A stretch of 64,000 nucleotides of DNA from Oscillatoriales cyanobacterium (lineage in GTDB: Bacteria; Cyanobacteriota; Cyanobacteriia; Cyanobacteriales; Laspinemataceae), in the NCBI GenBank assembly GCA_011390955.1, contig JAABRM010000027.1:1-64000 (forward strand), written 5' to 3'. This document shows positions 43,823 through 52,614 of the stretch, one piece after another. Position 1 is the stretch's first letter, and every line of letters starts with the position of its first letter. The notes beneath the pieces are model-generated. The model was not told the origin of the DNA, searched no databases, and saw only the letters and a program-made list of their open reading frames with translations. Made by a program: the position numbers and the translations under genes.

Positions 43823-44078
43823 ATTAATCAATCTTATGGATTCCCGCATTCGCGGGAATGACAAGTTTAACGATGTACCTCATAAAATTAATCAATCTTA
43901 TGGATTCCCGCATTCGCGGGAATGACAAGTTTAACGATGTACCTCATAAAATTAATCAATCTTATGGATTCCCGCATTCGCGGGAATGACAAGTTTAACG
44001 ATGTACCTCATAAAATTAATCAATCTTATGGATTCCCTCATTCGCGGGAATGACAAGTTTAACGATGTACCTCATAGA
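43823..44078. repeat. 64-bp tandem repeat, four copies
   Basis: Units start at 43823, 43887, 43951 and 44015 with period exactly 64. Each unit holds ATTAATCAATCTTATGGATT and the hairpin TTCCCGCATTCGCGGGAA, then GACAAGTTTAACGATGTACC. The fourth copy has a base change (CCCTCATTCGCGGG). The remaining part of the gap, 43630-43822, is AT-rich with no gene seen. Confidence 0.95.
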
Positions 44079-44111
44079 TTAAAGAACTGCTATATCGATG
44101 TGGATGAAGAC

Positions 44112-45080
44112 ATGATGGCGAATCGAGATGCCCCTGGTTTACCTTTAATGAGTCAATATAAGATTGCGGTTTTGCTCCCTTGCCATAACGAAGCTTTGAC
44201 CATTGCCCAAGTGGTCAATGATTTTCGGGCGGTACTTCCCGAAGCCAAAATCTATGTTTACGATAACCGTTCCACGGATGATACAGCCACCCAAGCAGCA
44301 GCAGCGGGGGCGATCGTCCGCTTTGAACCCCAAAAGGGAAAAGGGAATGTAATTCGGCGAATGTTTGCGGATATTGAAGCGGATATTTACATCATGGCAG
44401 ATGGGGATAATACTTATGAAGTCGCCGCAGTTTCTCGACTAATCCAACGTCTATTAAATGAAAGATTAGATATGGTAGTAGGCATCAGGCGATCGCTCAA
44501 TGGGGACTTTATTTCCTTTCGTCCCGGTCATCGGGCTGGCAACTTATTTTTAACCGGCTGCGTGCAATTTTTGTTTGGTGCTAAACTACAAGATATGCTG
44601 TCCGGTTATCGAGTATTTTCCCATCGATTCGTGAAATCTTTTCCCGCTTTATCCAGTGGATTTGAAACGGAAACAGAGTTAACCATTCATGCTTTAGAAT
44701 TAAGAATTCCCTTTGGGGAAGAACCCACGATTTACACAGAAAGACATCCCGATTCAAGTAGCAAACTCAGAACATTTACCGATGGATTTCGGGTTTTAGG
44801 AACGGCTTTATTGCTGTTTAAAGAAATTCAGCCTTTCTTGTTTTTTGGCATAATTGCGATCGCTTTAGTTCTCATTTCTTTAATACTGGCTTTTCCGGTG
44901 ATTGCCACCTTTCTGGAAACCGGATTAGTACCCAGATTTCCCACGGCAATTTTAGCCGCTTCGATTATGTTGTTAGCTTTTTTAAGCTTAACTTGTGGAT
45001 TAATTTTAGATTCAGTCGCTCGCGGTCGGAGGGAATTTAAACGGATGGTTTATCTGGCTTATGCTTTACCAAAGCATTAA
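44112..45080 (+). CDS. Glycosyltransferase family 2, DPM1/GtrB-like, membrane-anchored
   Basis: A 322-residue GT2 enzyme. YKIAVLLPCHNEALTIAQVV opens the GT-A fold, VYDNRSTDDTATQAA follows, IMADGDNTYE near residue 100 carries the DxD, and MLSGYRVFSHRFVKSFP near 165 is the DPM1/GtrB-type acceptor motif. Two C-terminal membrane helices (FLFFGIIAIALVLISLIL; AILAASIMLLAFLSLTCG) anchor it. The frame extends upstream into the 64-bp repeats to 43986. I take the ATG at 44112 because the residues before it are repeat-derived; ATG 44148 (MSQYKIAV) is also possible. It probably charges a polyprenyl phosphate with a sugar. The next gene may encode the matching flippase. Confidence 0.88.
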   Translation: MMANRDAPGLPLMSQYKIAVLLPCHNEALTIAQVVNDFRAVLPEAKIYVYDNRSTDDTATQAAAAGAIVRFEPQKGKGNVIRRMFADIEADIYIMADGDNTYEVAAVSRLIQRLLNERLDMVVGIRRSLNGDFISFRPGHRAGNLFLTGCVQFLFGAKLQDMLSGYRVFSHRFVKSFPALSSGFETETELTIHALELRIPFGEEPTIYTERHPDSSSKLRTFTDGFRVLGTALLLFKEIQPFLFFGIIAIALVLISLILAFPVIATFLETGLVPRFPTAILAASIMLLAFLSLTCGLILDSVARGRREFKRMVYLAYALPKH

Positions 45081-45135
45081 TGATCTAATCAGCTAATCAT
45101 ACTATTTACAAAAATTTATAATAATTATTTATATT

Positions 45136-45196
45136 GTAGGGTGGGCAAAAGTCCACCATGATATATATGGTATGGTGGGGATTTTTGCCCACCCTA
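45136..45196. repeat. Inverted-repeat element, GTAGGGTGGGC family
   Basis: GTAGGGTGGGCAAAAGTCCA at the left and TTTTTGCCCACCCTAC at the right, with an ATATAT core. It is nearly identical in design and size to the element at 3988-4053. Confidence 0.85.
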
Positions 45197-45249
45197 CGAA
45201 TGCTTAACGTAACCACAAAAACACACGAACAAAAGAGATATTTATTTCC

Positions 45250-45618
45250 ATGAATTTTGCCGAAGTTTGTCTATTATTAATGTCTATTATCGCTAACGTA
45301 GCCGGACAGTTTTTTTTAAAGTCTGGGGCTTTAAAACTGGGAAAAGTTAATCTGAGTAATTTATTTACTCATGTATTAAATATCGTGACAATTCCAGAGT
45401 TAATGGTGGGATTAACTTGCTACGGTTTGGGCGCGATCGCCTATATTTTAGTGCTCACCCGTGTAAAACTGAGTATTGTTGGCCCATGTACTGCCCTCAG
45501 TTATGTTTTTGCCGTGGTACTGGGTTATTTTATCTTCAAAGAAACCATTCCCCTCACTCGGATTCTCGGCTTGAGTTTGATTGTCAATGGGGTAATTTTA
45601 GTAGTATGGAAACAATGA
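45250..45618 (+). CDS. Four-helix EamA/SMR-like transporter
   Basis: A 122-residue protein with four membrane helices (CLLLMSIIANVAGQFFLKSG; YGLGAIAYILVLTRV; VGPCTALSYVFAVVLGYFIF; ILGLSLIVNGVILVVW). The motif FKETIPLTRILGLSLIVNGV is typical of the EamA/SMR superfamily. Small proteins of this type next to GtrB-like glycosyltransferases (as ArnE/ArnF) flip polyprenyl-phosphate sugars; the adjacency to the upstream GT2 gene makes this the favoured role, while small-multidrug export is the alternative. Confidence 0.78.
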   Translation: MNFAEVCLLLMSIIANVAGQFFLKSGALKLGKVNLSNLFTHVLNIVTIPELMVGLTCYGLGAIAYILVLTRVKLSIVGPCTALSYVFAVVLGYFIFKETIPLTRILGLSLIVNGVILVVWKQ

Positions 45619-45792
45619 CCATAAGAGCATTTTAAAATATAAATTAAAATATAAATTATTGCTTCAATAATGAATGATTCACCACAAAGACACGAAGGAC
45701 ACAGAGGGGCGGAGGTTGGGTTTCGCTTCGCTCTACCCAACCTACAACTACAACTACAACTGGGTAAAGGCGGGCATGAACCCGCCCCATAC
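45619..45792. other. Spacer with CACAGAG element
   Basis: Contains ACCACAAAGACACGAAGGAC (the dispersed CACAGAG repeat also found at 24.3, 25.7 and 29.4 kb) and a CAACTACAACTACAACTG short repeat. No gene is seen. Confidence 0.6.
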
Positions 45793-48700
45793 TCAAGCAT
45801 TCTGTTTGGCTTGTTTTTTCCTAGATACAGATTTTAAGCGACGACGGCGATTTTTACCAGTAAATAGACCAAAAAACCACCGCTGGAGCCCATCAATATA
45901 AGTGAATAAAACCGGGACTATCACCAAAGTCAGCATGGTGGAAGTGGAAAAGCCACCAATGACAGCGATCGCCATTGGGGAACGCACCTCACCCCCCGCG
46001 CCAATTTCTAAGGCAATGGGCATCATTCCCGCTACAGTAGAAATAGTGGTCATAAAAATCGGTCGTAAGCGAGAAACCCCCGCTTCTAACACCGCTTTAA
46101 ACTGTTTTAATCCTTGTTGTTGGTTAGCCAAACTACAATCTACTAATAAGATAGCATTTTTTGTCACTAATCCCATCAACAAAACAATCCCAATTAAGGC
46201 AAATAACCCTAATTCTTTTTGGGTAATTAATAATGCTAATAACGCTCCACCAATTGATAGCGGCAAGGCCACCAAAATAGTAAAAGGATGGAAGAAATTG
46301 TTGTAAAGCAAGACTAAAATGGCATAGATACAAAGTACCGCGAGGGAAAGTGCGCCTAAGAAACGACCGAAAATATCTTGCATAATTTCGGCATTTCCCG
46401 AAGGTTGTTCCTCTACGCTGGAGGGCAAGGGATTCATCGCAGGCAATGCGCGGACTGCTTCGAGGGCTTGTCCTAAAGATAACCCTTGTAAGTTCGCAGC
46501 CAGAGTGACTTGGCGAGATCGGTCAAAGCGCTCAATTTGCGCCGGACCACTGCCGAGGGTAATATCGGCTACCGCAGATAAGGGAACTAAAGTTCCTCTT
46601 TGACTGGGAATTTCCAGATTTTTCAGCAGTTGGAGGTTATCCCGGTATTCTGGGGCTAACTGCACCCGGATGGGAATTTGCCGATCGCTCAAATCAAATT
46701 TAGCTAGGTTGGATTCAATATCGCCAATGGTAGCGAGGGAGGCAGTCCGGGCGATCGCCTGTACGGAAACGCCCAAATCAGCGGCTCGTTTGGGGTCGGG
46801 CTTAATCAAAATCTCTGGTTTGACCAAAGAAGCGGAAGAGGAAACCTCTACTAATCCGGGGATTTGCCGCATTTGACTTTCCAAAGCATCCGCCGCCATC
46901 TTCAGTTCTTGGGGATTATTACTTTTGAGGACAATGGATATGTCCTTGCTTTGGCCACCGGCCCCACCAGTGGAGGCAAAACTAATTCGGGCGCCGGGAA
47001 TTTGCGTGAATTGCGATCGCATTTCCTGCTCAAATTCTTTTTGAGACATGGGCCGATCGCTCTTAGGAACCAAATTCACATAGAGAATCCCCTGATTAAC
47101 GCTGCTCGAGCTGCCACCACCGCCGACGGTTTCCAAAATAGTATTGACCGCTGGATGTTGCTGCAACAATGCCTTAGTCCGTTGCGCCGCCGTTTCCGTA
47201 TCCTGCAACGTCGCCCCTGGGGGCAGTTCAATATTAACGACACTAAAAGCAATATCGCCGTTGTCAAACAGACCTTTAGGAATATACGGGACTAACTGCA
47301 AACTGCCGATAAAAAAGGCTATGGCAATTAATAAGGTAGTAATCCGATGTTTCAAAGCCCAACTGAGGAGCGATCGATAAGGCTGAATTTTATAGGGTGT
47401 AGGGTGTAGGGTGTAGGGTGTAGGGTGTAGGGAAGCCGCCATCGAAGAGGGGGAATTTCCTTCGATGGCGGCTTCGATGGCGGCTCGATGGCGGCTCGTT
47501 GGCGGCTCCTCTGCTCCCCTGCTCCCCTGCTCCCCTGCTCCCCTGCTCCTCCGCTCCTCTGCCCCTCCGCCCCTCCGCTCCTCTGCCCCTCCGAGGGGTT
47601 TACTTTTCAGCAAATAGGCACTCAGCATAGGGGTCATGGTGGTAGCGACCAAGGTGGAAAACATCGTAGAAACCGCCACGGTTACCCCAAAGGGCTGGAA
47701 AAACTGACCGGGAACGCCACCCATAAATGCTACGGGCAAAAATACCGCCACAATGGTCGCCGTGGTCGCCACCACCGCTAACCCAATTTCCAATGCGGCA
47801 TCGAAAGCTGCCTGAAACGGACGTTTGCCCATATTCAGGTGAGTGTCGATATTTTCGATCATACAGATAGCATCATCCACCAAGTTACCCACGGCTAAAG
47901 ATAGCGCCAGTAAGGTCATGCCGTTGAGGGTATAGTTGAGGGCTTGCATCACCGCAAAGGTGGGGATAATCGACAAGGGCAAAGCAGCGCCGGTAATTAA
48001 AGTGGCTCGCCAATCCCGTAAAAATATACCCACGGTTAAAGTGGTTAATACACATCCGAGAATCAAAGAATCAATTGAGGCTTGATAGGATTCGCGAATG
48101 GAGTTGGCACGGGTAAAGATTAACTCTAAATTAATGTCTTCCGGCAGGGTTTTTTCTAATTCCGCTACAGCTTTTCGCACCCCTTCTTCCACGCTGACTA
48201 AGGTGCTGCCACTACTCCGCAGTACGGAGAAGGTGACTACGGGCTGACCATTGTAGCGAGCGGATTGGCGAATTTCCGCTACCCCATCTTCCACTTCCGC
48301 TAAACTCCCCAGGGGCACTGACTCGCCACTAGGTAAGACAATGCCGTAGCTTTTCAGGGTGTCTACGGTGGGGGCAGAACCCAGGGTGCGAATATTGCGT
48401 TCGACTCCGGCACTGTCCGATCGCCCACCAGGTAAGTTAATGTTAAATGTCCGAATTTGATTATTCACATCGGTGGCAGTGATGCCCAAGGCTTGCAACC
48501 GTTTGGGGTTTAAATTCACCCGAATTTCTCGGTCAACTCCACCTAAGCGATTGACTTGTGCTACACCGGATACTTGTAATAGGGCGCGGGCGATGGTGCG
48601 ATCGGTTAAATCGCTCAGTTCTTCCACCGATCGCCGTTCCGACACCACCGCATAAGTCATAATTGACCCACCGGCAAATTCCAACCGTTGCACGATCGGG

Positions 48701-49080
48701 TCATTCACATCTTGGGGCAATTCTTGGCGAATTTGGGAAACCGCATTGCGAACATCGTTGGTAGCGCGATCGGTATCCGTCCCCAAGACAAAATTAATCA
48801 CCGTGGTGGAAACCCCATCGGTGACAGTCGAACTCAGTTCGTCAATATTGCCCAGACCCGCCACCGCGTCTTCAACTTTTTTCGTGACTTGGGATTCTAA
48901 TTCTACCGGGCCTGCCCCTGGTTGGGTAACGGTGACACTGACTACCGGGATATCAATATTGGGATTGGAATCAATCCCCAATTGACCAAAAGACATTAAG
49001 CCAACAACGGTCAAGATCATAAACATGACCAAGACCGGGACGGGTTTTTTAATCGACCAAGCAGAAATATTAAATGACAT
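45793..49080 (-). CDS. RND efflux transporter, HAE1/AcrB-like
   Basis: A 1095-residue resistance-nodulation-division pump. Features include an N-terminal SAWSIKKPVPVLVMFMILTV (TM1), two large periplasmic domains, and TM4 with the proton-relay Asp pair in GNLVDDAICMIENID near residue 405. GGVPGQFFQPFGVTVAVST leads to TM5/6, and a C-terminal TM10-12 part holds LMGLVTKNAILLVDCS. It exports drugs, lipids or metabolites with the adaptor encoded upstream (49293-51239). It is about 60 residues longer than usual because of a repeat-encoded insert at residues ~495-562 in the cytoplasmic loop between TM6 and TM7. The C-terminus is Lys/Arg-rich. No outer-membrane factor is adjacent. Confidence 0.94.
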   Translation of the reverse strand: MSFNISAWSIKKPVPVLVMFMILTVVGLMSFGQLGIDSNPNIDIPVVSVTVTQPGAGPVELESQVTKKVEDAVAGLGNIDELSSTVTDGVSTTVINFVLGTDTDRATNDVRNAVSQIRQELPQDVNDPIVQRLEFAGGSIMTYAVVSERRSVEELSDLTDRTIARALLQVSGVAQVNRLGGVDREIRVNLNPKRLQALGITATDVNNQIRTFNINLPGGRSDSAGVERNIRTLGSAPTVDTLKSYGIVLPSGESVPLGSLAEVEDGVAEIRQSARYNGQPVVTFSVLRSSGSTLVSVEEGVRKAVAELEKTLPEDINLELIFTRANSIRESYQASIDSLILGCVLTTLTVGIFLRDWRATLITGAALPLSIIPTFAVMQALNYTLNGMTLLALSLAVGNLVDDAICMIENIDTHLNMGKRPFQAAFDAALEIGLAVVATTATIVAVFLPVAFMGGVPGQFFQPFGVTVAVSTMFSTLVATTMTPMLSAYLLKSKPLGGAEERRGGGAEERRSRGAGEQGSRGAEEPPTSRHRAAIEAAIEGNSPSSMAASLHPTPYTLHPTPYKIQPYRSLLSWALKHRITTLLIAIAFFIGSLQLVPYIPKGLFDNGDIAFSVVNIELPPGATLQDTETAAQRTKALLQQHPAVNTILETVGGGGSSSSVNQGILYVNLVPKSDRPMSQKEFEQEMRSQFTQIPGARISFASTGGAGGQSKDISIVLKSNNPQELKMAADALESQMRQIPGLVEVSSSASLVKPEILIKPDPKRAADLGVSVQAIARTASLATIGDIESNLAKFDLSDRQIPIRVQLAPEYRDNLQLLKNLEIPSQRGTLVPLSAVADITLGSGPAQIERFDRSRQVTLAANLQGLSLGQALEAVRALPAMNPLPSSVEEQPSGNAEIMQDIFGRFLGALSLAVLCIYAILVLLYNNFFHPFTILVALPLSIGGALLALLITQKELGLFALIGIVLLMGLVTKNAILLVDCSLANQQQGLKQFKAVLEAGVSRLRPIFMTTISTVAGMMPIALEIGAGGEVRSPMAIAVIGGFSTSTMLTLVIVPVLFTYIDGLQRWFFGLFTGKNRRRRLKSVSRKKQAKQNA
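47394..47597. repeat. In-frame repeat insert in the RND pump gene
   Basis: Five GGGTGTA heptamers (47394-47430), then TCGATGGCGGCT units, then a GCTCCCCT/GCCCCTCC array to about 47597. On the coding strand this yields GGAEERRGGGAEERRSRGAG, and later LHPTPYTLHPTPYK. The insert sits in the loop that separates the two homologous halves of the pump. Confidence 0.92.
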
Positions 49081-49083
49081 TTA

Positions 49084-49290
49084 TTATTTGTTGATTGTTG
49101 GTGGTTGTTTGTTGGTGGTTGTTTGTTGGTGGTTGATTGTTGGTTGTTGTTGGTTGGTGGTTGTTTGTTGGTGGTTGGTGGAGCAGGCTTCCAGCCTGCA
49201 TTAGTTGGCTGTTGTTAGGCTAAGTCCGAATAACAAACAACTAACAACAATCAACAATCAACCACCAACAATCAACTAACAACAAATAAC
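49084..49290. repeat. Mirror-image short tandem repeats between RND and adaptor genes
   Basis: A GT-rich left half (TTGATTGTTGGTGGTTGTTT repeated) and a CA-rich right half (CAACAATCAACAATCAACCA) are complementary, with GCAGGC-TTCCA-GCCTGC in the middle. The whole 200-base spacer could fold into one long hairpin between two genes of an operon. Confidence 0.85.
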
Positions 49291-49292
49291 GA

Positions 49293-51239
49293 TCAACGAT
49301 CAACTACTTTGACGCGATCGCCATTTTTCAAAAAAGCCGCCCCATCCACTACAATGGCATCGCCTACCTCTAAACCCGACCGAATTTCTATAGTGGCCTT
49401 AGATAGGTCATTACTCGCAGCGTCAATGACTTGACCAACCTGAACAGGTTGTGGTTGTACAATGTCATTCTCAGTCAGGAGATAAACAATCGAACTGCCA
49501 TCGGCTTGAGGTAAAACAGCTTTTGCCGGGACGACTAATCCTTCCTCTGTACTGGTGGTTAAAGCCGCCCGTAAAAACATCCCCGATCGCAGCAAATCGC
49601 TACTGGGCAAACTAACCTTGACCGTGGCTTGACGGCTATTAGCGTCAATCAAAGGGGAAATTTCTCGCACGGTTCCCTGTAGGTCAATTCGTGAATCCGC
49701 ATCCGATGTCACTTTGACACTAGCGCCAATTTTGACCAGAGGTAACTGCGTTTCCGGGACTTTGACATGGAGTTCTAATTCACCATTAGCAATAATCGAA
49801 AAAAGTTTGCCCGAACCACTGGTGACATCCCCCACGCGGGCAATTCGTTCGGCCACAATGCCACTGGCGGGAGCCCGAACCAGAGTTTGCTCGCCCTGAG
49901 TTTGGACTTGTTCTGCCCTGGCTTGACTGCTTCTAACATTGGCTGCGGCACTGTTGACCGTAGCGCGGGCGCTTTCTACCTGGGACTGAGCGCTGGTGAC
50001 GTTGGCTGCGGCTCTTTCTAGTCGGGCTTCCGCGTTACGAATGTTAGCCACGGCACTTTCTACTCTGGCTGCGGCACTGCTGACATTGGATTCGGCACTC
50101 TTGATCCGCGCTTCGGTACTGCTGATATTAGCCACGGCGCTTTGAATTCGGGCATCGGCACTTTTAATATTGGCCTCCGCCACCCGCACCGATTCCAGGG
50201 CATTTTCCACTGTAGTCAGGCGGTTATCGAGTTCCTGTTGAGAAATGGCGCCCGCATTGGCTAATGATTGGTAGCGTTCTAATTCTCTTTCCGCTTGACC
50301 TAGTTCGGCTTTGGCTCTGGCAAGATTGGCCACCGCTTGGGCTCGTCCGGCTTCGGCTTCCACTTTCGCCGCTTGTGTTCCAGCTAGGGCTGCTTCAACT
50401 TCCGACATGGCAGCGATCGCGCTTCTTAGTCCGGCTTCCGCTTCTGATTTCGCCGCCTGTGCTTGGGAAATCGCTGCTTGTGCCTCGGTTTCACCGGCTT
50501 CTGCTTGGGTTAAAGCGGATTTCGCCTGCCATACTCCGGCTTCGGTTTGGATTTGGCTAGAACGCAGGGATTCTACCTGGGCTTGGGCATCTAATATTTG
50601 CGATCGCACTACGGAGTCGTCCAAAATGGCCATGACTTGACCGGCGCTGATAAAATCTCCTTCATCGACTAAAACTTGTTGAATTTGTAAGCCGGGAGAT
50701 TGGGGCAAAATCGGCAGCAAATCTAAGGCTTGAACCGTTCCAGTGGCTTCCAGGGTTCGGGCAATGCGATCGCTTTTCACCCCTGCCACGGTGACGGTTT
50801 GGCTTGCTCCTGGAAGGTTTATTTGTGCTGCCCCCCCAGCTTCCCCCGATTCAGCGGAATTACTTGCGGGGGCATTACCCTTACCCGTGTCGGCAAAACC
50901 CATGCCACCAAGGGCGATCGCCACCCCAATGACGATGCCCACCGCCATTGTCGGCAGCGATCTTAACAGAAAACCCGATTTTTCCTCGACTTCATCCTCC
51001 GCTTCGTCTTCATCCTCCGCTTCATCGACGGTTTCATCTTCCCCCGCGTCGGCGGCGCGATCGCGCAAAGCGGATCCCGGTAGGGAATCGCCTATTTCAT
51101 CCCCATCAATCTCGGATGTTGCGGCTAGATCCTCAGTGCGATTCGCAAAAGCGTCTGCTATCGCGGAATCGGGAGTTTCCTGAAGCTCAGGATCCTCTTT
51201 AACTGCTGCTTCTAGATTTGATAAAGATTCATAGCCCAT
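49293..51239 (-). CDS. RND efflux periplasmic adaptor (membrane fusion protein)
   Basis: A 648-residue HlyD/AcrA-type adaptor. The first ~95 residues are acidic and cytoplasmic. A membrane anchor follows (LPTMAVGIVIGVAIALGGMG), then the lipoyl half GDFISAGQVMAILDDSVV. A very long Ala/Glu-rich coiled-coil hairpin (~210-450) is built from repeats like SAAARVESAVANIRNAEARL. The second lipoyl half is GIVAERIARVGDVTSGSG near 470, and a beta-barrel and membrane-proximal domain end the protein. The usual adaptor length is 370-420; the difference lies in the acidic N-terminus and in the expanded hairpin. It is upstream of the RND pump on the same strand and should bridge it to an outer-membrane channel. 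Confidence 0.92.
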   Translation of the reverse strand: MGYESLSNLEAAVKEDPELQETPDSAIADAFANRTEDLAATSEIDGDEIGDSLPGSALRDRAADAGEDETVDEAEDEDEAEDEVEEKSGFLLRSLPTMAVGIVIGVAIALGGMGFADTGKGNAPASNSAESGEAGGAAQINLPGASQTVTVAGVKSDRIARTLEATGTVQALDLLPILPQSPGLQIQQVLVDEGDFISAGQVMAILDDSVVRSQILDAQAQVESLRSSQIQTEAGVWQAKSALTQAEAGETEAQAAISQAQAAKSEAEAGLRSAIAAMSEVEAALAGTQAAKVEAEAGRAQAVANLARAKAELGQAERELERYQSLANAGAISQQELDNRLTTVENALESVRVAEANIKSADARIQSAVANISSTEARIKSAESNVSSAAARVESAVANIRNAEARLERAAANVTSAQSQVESARATVNSAAANVRSSQARAEQVQTQGEQTLVRAPASGIVAERIARVGDVTSGSGKLFSIIANGELELHVKVPETQLPLVKIGASVKVTSDADSRIDLQGTVREISPLIDANSRQATVKVSLPSSDLLRSGMFLRAALTTSTEEGLVVPAKAVLPQADGSSIVYLLTENDIVQPQPVQVGQVIDAASNDLSKATIEIRSGLEVGDAIVVDGAAFLKNGDRVKVVDR

Positions 51240-51654
51240 GATTCTTTCCCTTGACGATCATGTAACTAATATTAACGTAATGTAAAGAAAAGTTGCCAAA
51301 ATTTTAGATTGTTCATCTTCAGTCCGGCCTCGATTGCCGTAAGCAGAAAAACTTAGATGCGATCGCCCAGCAAATCGGGTAGGGATTCTTCGTCCGCTTT
51401 CAACCCAAGTGGCTGGTTAAACAACCAATAAAGCCATCCCAGAAGCAAGAAGCGATTCCCCACGGGAGGCTATGGGCGATCGGGCAATTGAGGGGTAAAG
51501 ACCCCAACCCCCAATCCCACCAAACCGGCATCACAGTTTCTCTGTTAAATTAGATCCAGAGATGGCATAATTTCCCGAATAAACCACCCAAAAAAAGGGA
51601 AAAGTCTCGCCTCTGCGATCGTCTATCGTCATAATTTCTCGTTGTCAAAAAAAT
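51240..51654. other. Intergenic region, no gene seen
   Basis: A divergent promoter region between the adaptor gene and the HD protein gene. It contains HIP1 sites and CCCCAACCCCCAATCCCACC-type sequence. The AT-rich stretch next to 51240 (CATGTAACTAATATTAACGT on plus) probably holds the promoter of the efflux operon. Confidence 0.5.
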
Positions 51655-52506
51655 ATGTTTTTTAATGCGACTGAACTACTGATTGACTCCTTTGTGCAAA
51701 AAATCCAAGATGGCTACCGTCGAACCTACGGGGGCTACAAGCCAGATTATGCGGAAATTATTGCCTGGGCTGGCTCTATGGCCTTAGAAAATATTGCCAA
51801 TAGTGACGCCTTATACCATAATGTCGAACACACCATTTTAGTCACCCTAGTGGGTCAGGAAATTCTCCGAGGAAAACATATTCGGGAAGGGGGCATTTCC
51901 TGCGAAGATTGGTTACACTATATTATTTCCTTAGTCTGCCATGACATCGGCTATGTCAAAGGAGTTTGTCGTCAAGATAAAAACGGGTATTATGCCACCG
52001 GAAAAAATGGCGACATGGTGTATCTTCAACCGGGGGCATCCGATGCCAGTTTAACTCCTTACCATGTAGACCGGGCGAAACTATTTATTGATGAAAGATT
52101 TGGCGGTCATAAATTAATCGATGCGGAATTAATTAAACAAAGTATAGAACTGACTCGTTTTCCCGTTCCCAAAGCCGAAGATCATCAAGATACCGTCAAT
52201 TCTCCTGGATTAGTCCGGGCGGCTGATTTAATTGGTCAACTCAGCGACCCCCGTTATTTAAAGAAAATTGGCGCATTATTTTATGAATTTGAAGAGACTG
52301 GAACCAACAAAGCTTTAGGATATCGACATCCCGGTGACTTACGCAAAAATTATGCGAAGTTTTATTGGAATGGGGTTTATCCCTATGTGAAAGATGCTTT
52401 AAATTATCTTTCCTTAACTCAGCACGGCCAACAAATTATCGCCAACCTTTATTCTAATGTTTTTGTCGTCGAACACGAACAGCAAGAAGAAGAAGATAGA
52501 AATTAA
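51655..52506 (+). CDS. HD domain metalloprotein, Npun_R2479-type
   Basis: A 283-residue HD-superfamily protein. Metal ligands are visible in order: YHNVEHTILVTLVGQEIL near residue 58, LVCHDIGYVKG near 105 (the HD pair), and later ADLIGQLSDPRYL near 200 with the final Asp. Between them YLQPGASDASLTPYHVDRAK is characteristic of the cyanobacterial family I know as 'Npun_R2479 family HD domain-containing metalloprotein'. It probably hydrolyses a phosphoester or cyclic nucleotide; the substrate is unknown. It stands alone with an inverted repeat downstream. Confidence 0.85.
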   Translation: MFFNATELLIDSFVQKIQDGYRRTYGGYKPDYAEIIAWAGSMALENIANSDALYHNVEHTILVTLVGQEILRGKHIREGGISCEDWLHYIISLVCHDIGYVKGVCRQDKNGYYATGKNGDMVYLQPGASDASLTPYHVDRAKLFIDERFGGHKLIDAELIKQSIELTRFPVPKAEDHQDTVNSPGLVRAADLIGQLSDPRYLKKIGALFYEFEETGTNKALGYRHPGDLRKNYAKFYWNGVYPYVKDALNYLSLTQHGQQIIANLYSNVFVVEHEQQEEEDRN

Positions 52507-52519
52507 CATAACTTTTATC

Positions 52520-52602
52520 TAATAGTTATTGGTTATTCGTTATTGGTTGTTTGTTGTTTGTTATTTGTCGATCCGAATAACCAATAACGAATAACCAATA
52601 AC
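52520..52602. repeat. Mirror-image short repeats forming a hairpin
   Basis: AATAGTTATTGGTTATTCGT at the left and ACGAATAACCAATAACATT at the right can pair over about 20 bases, with TTGTTGTTTGTT in the loop. It lies between two convergent genes and could terminate both. Confidence 0.85.
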
Positions 52603-52614
52603 ATTAATTGATGC

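Noticed and set aside
42013-44078. Regularly spaced repeats that could be taken for a CRISPR array
   Set aside because: The units are directly tandem (period 82 or 64) with no variable spacers, and no cas genes are in the window.
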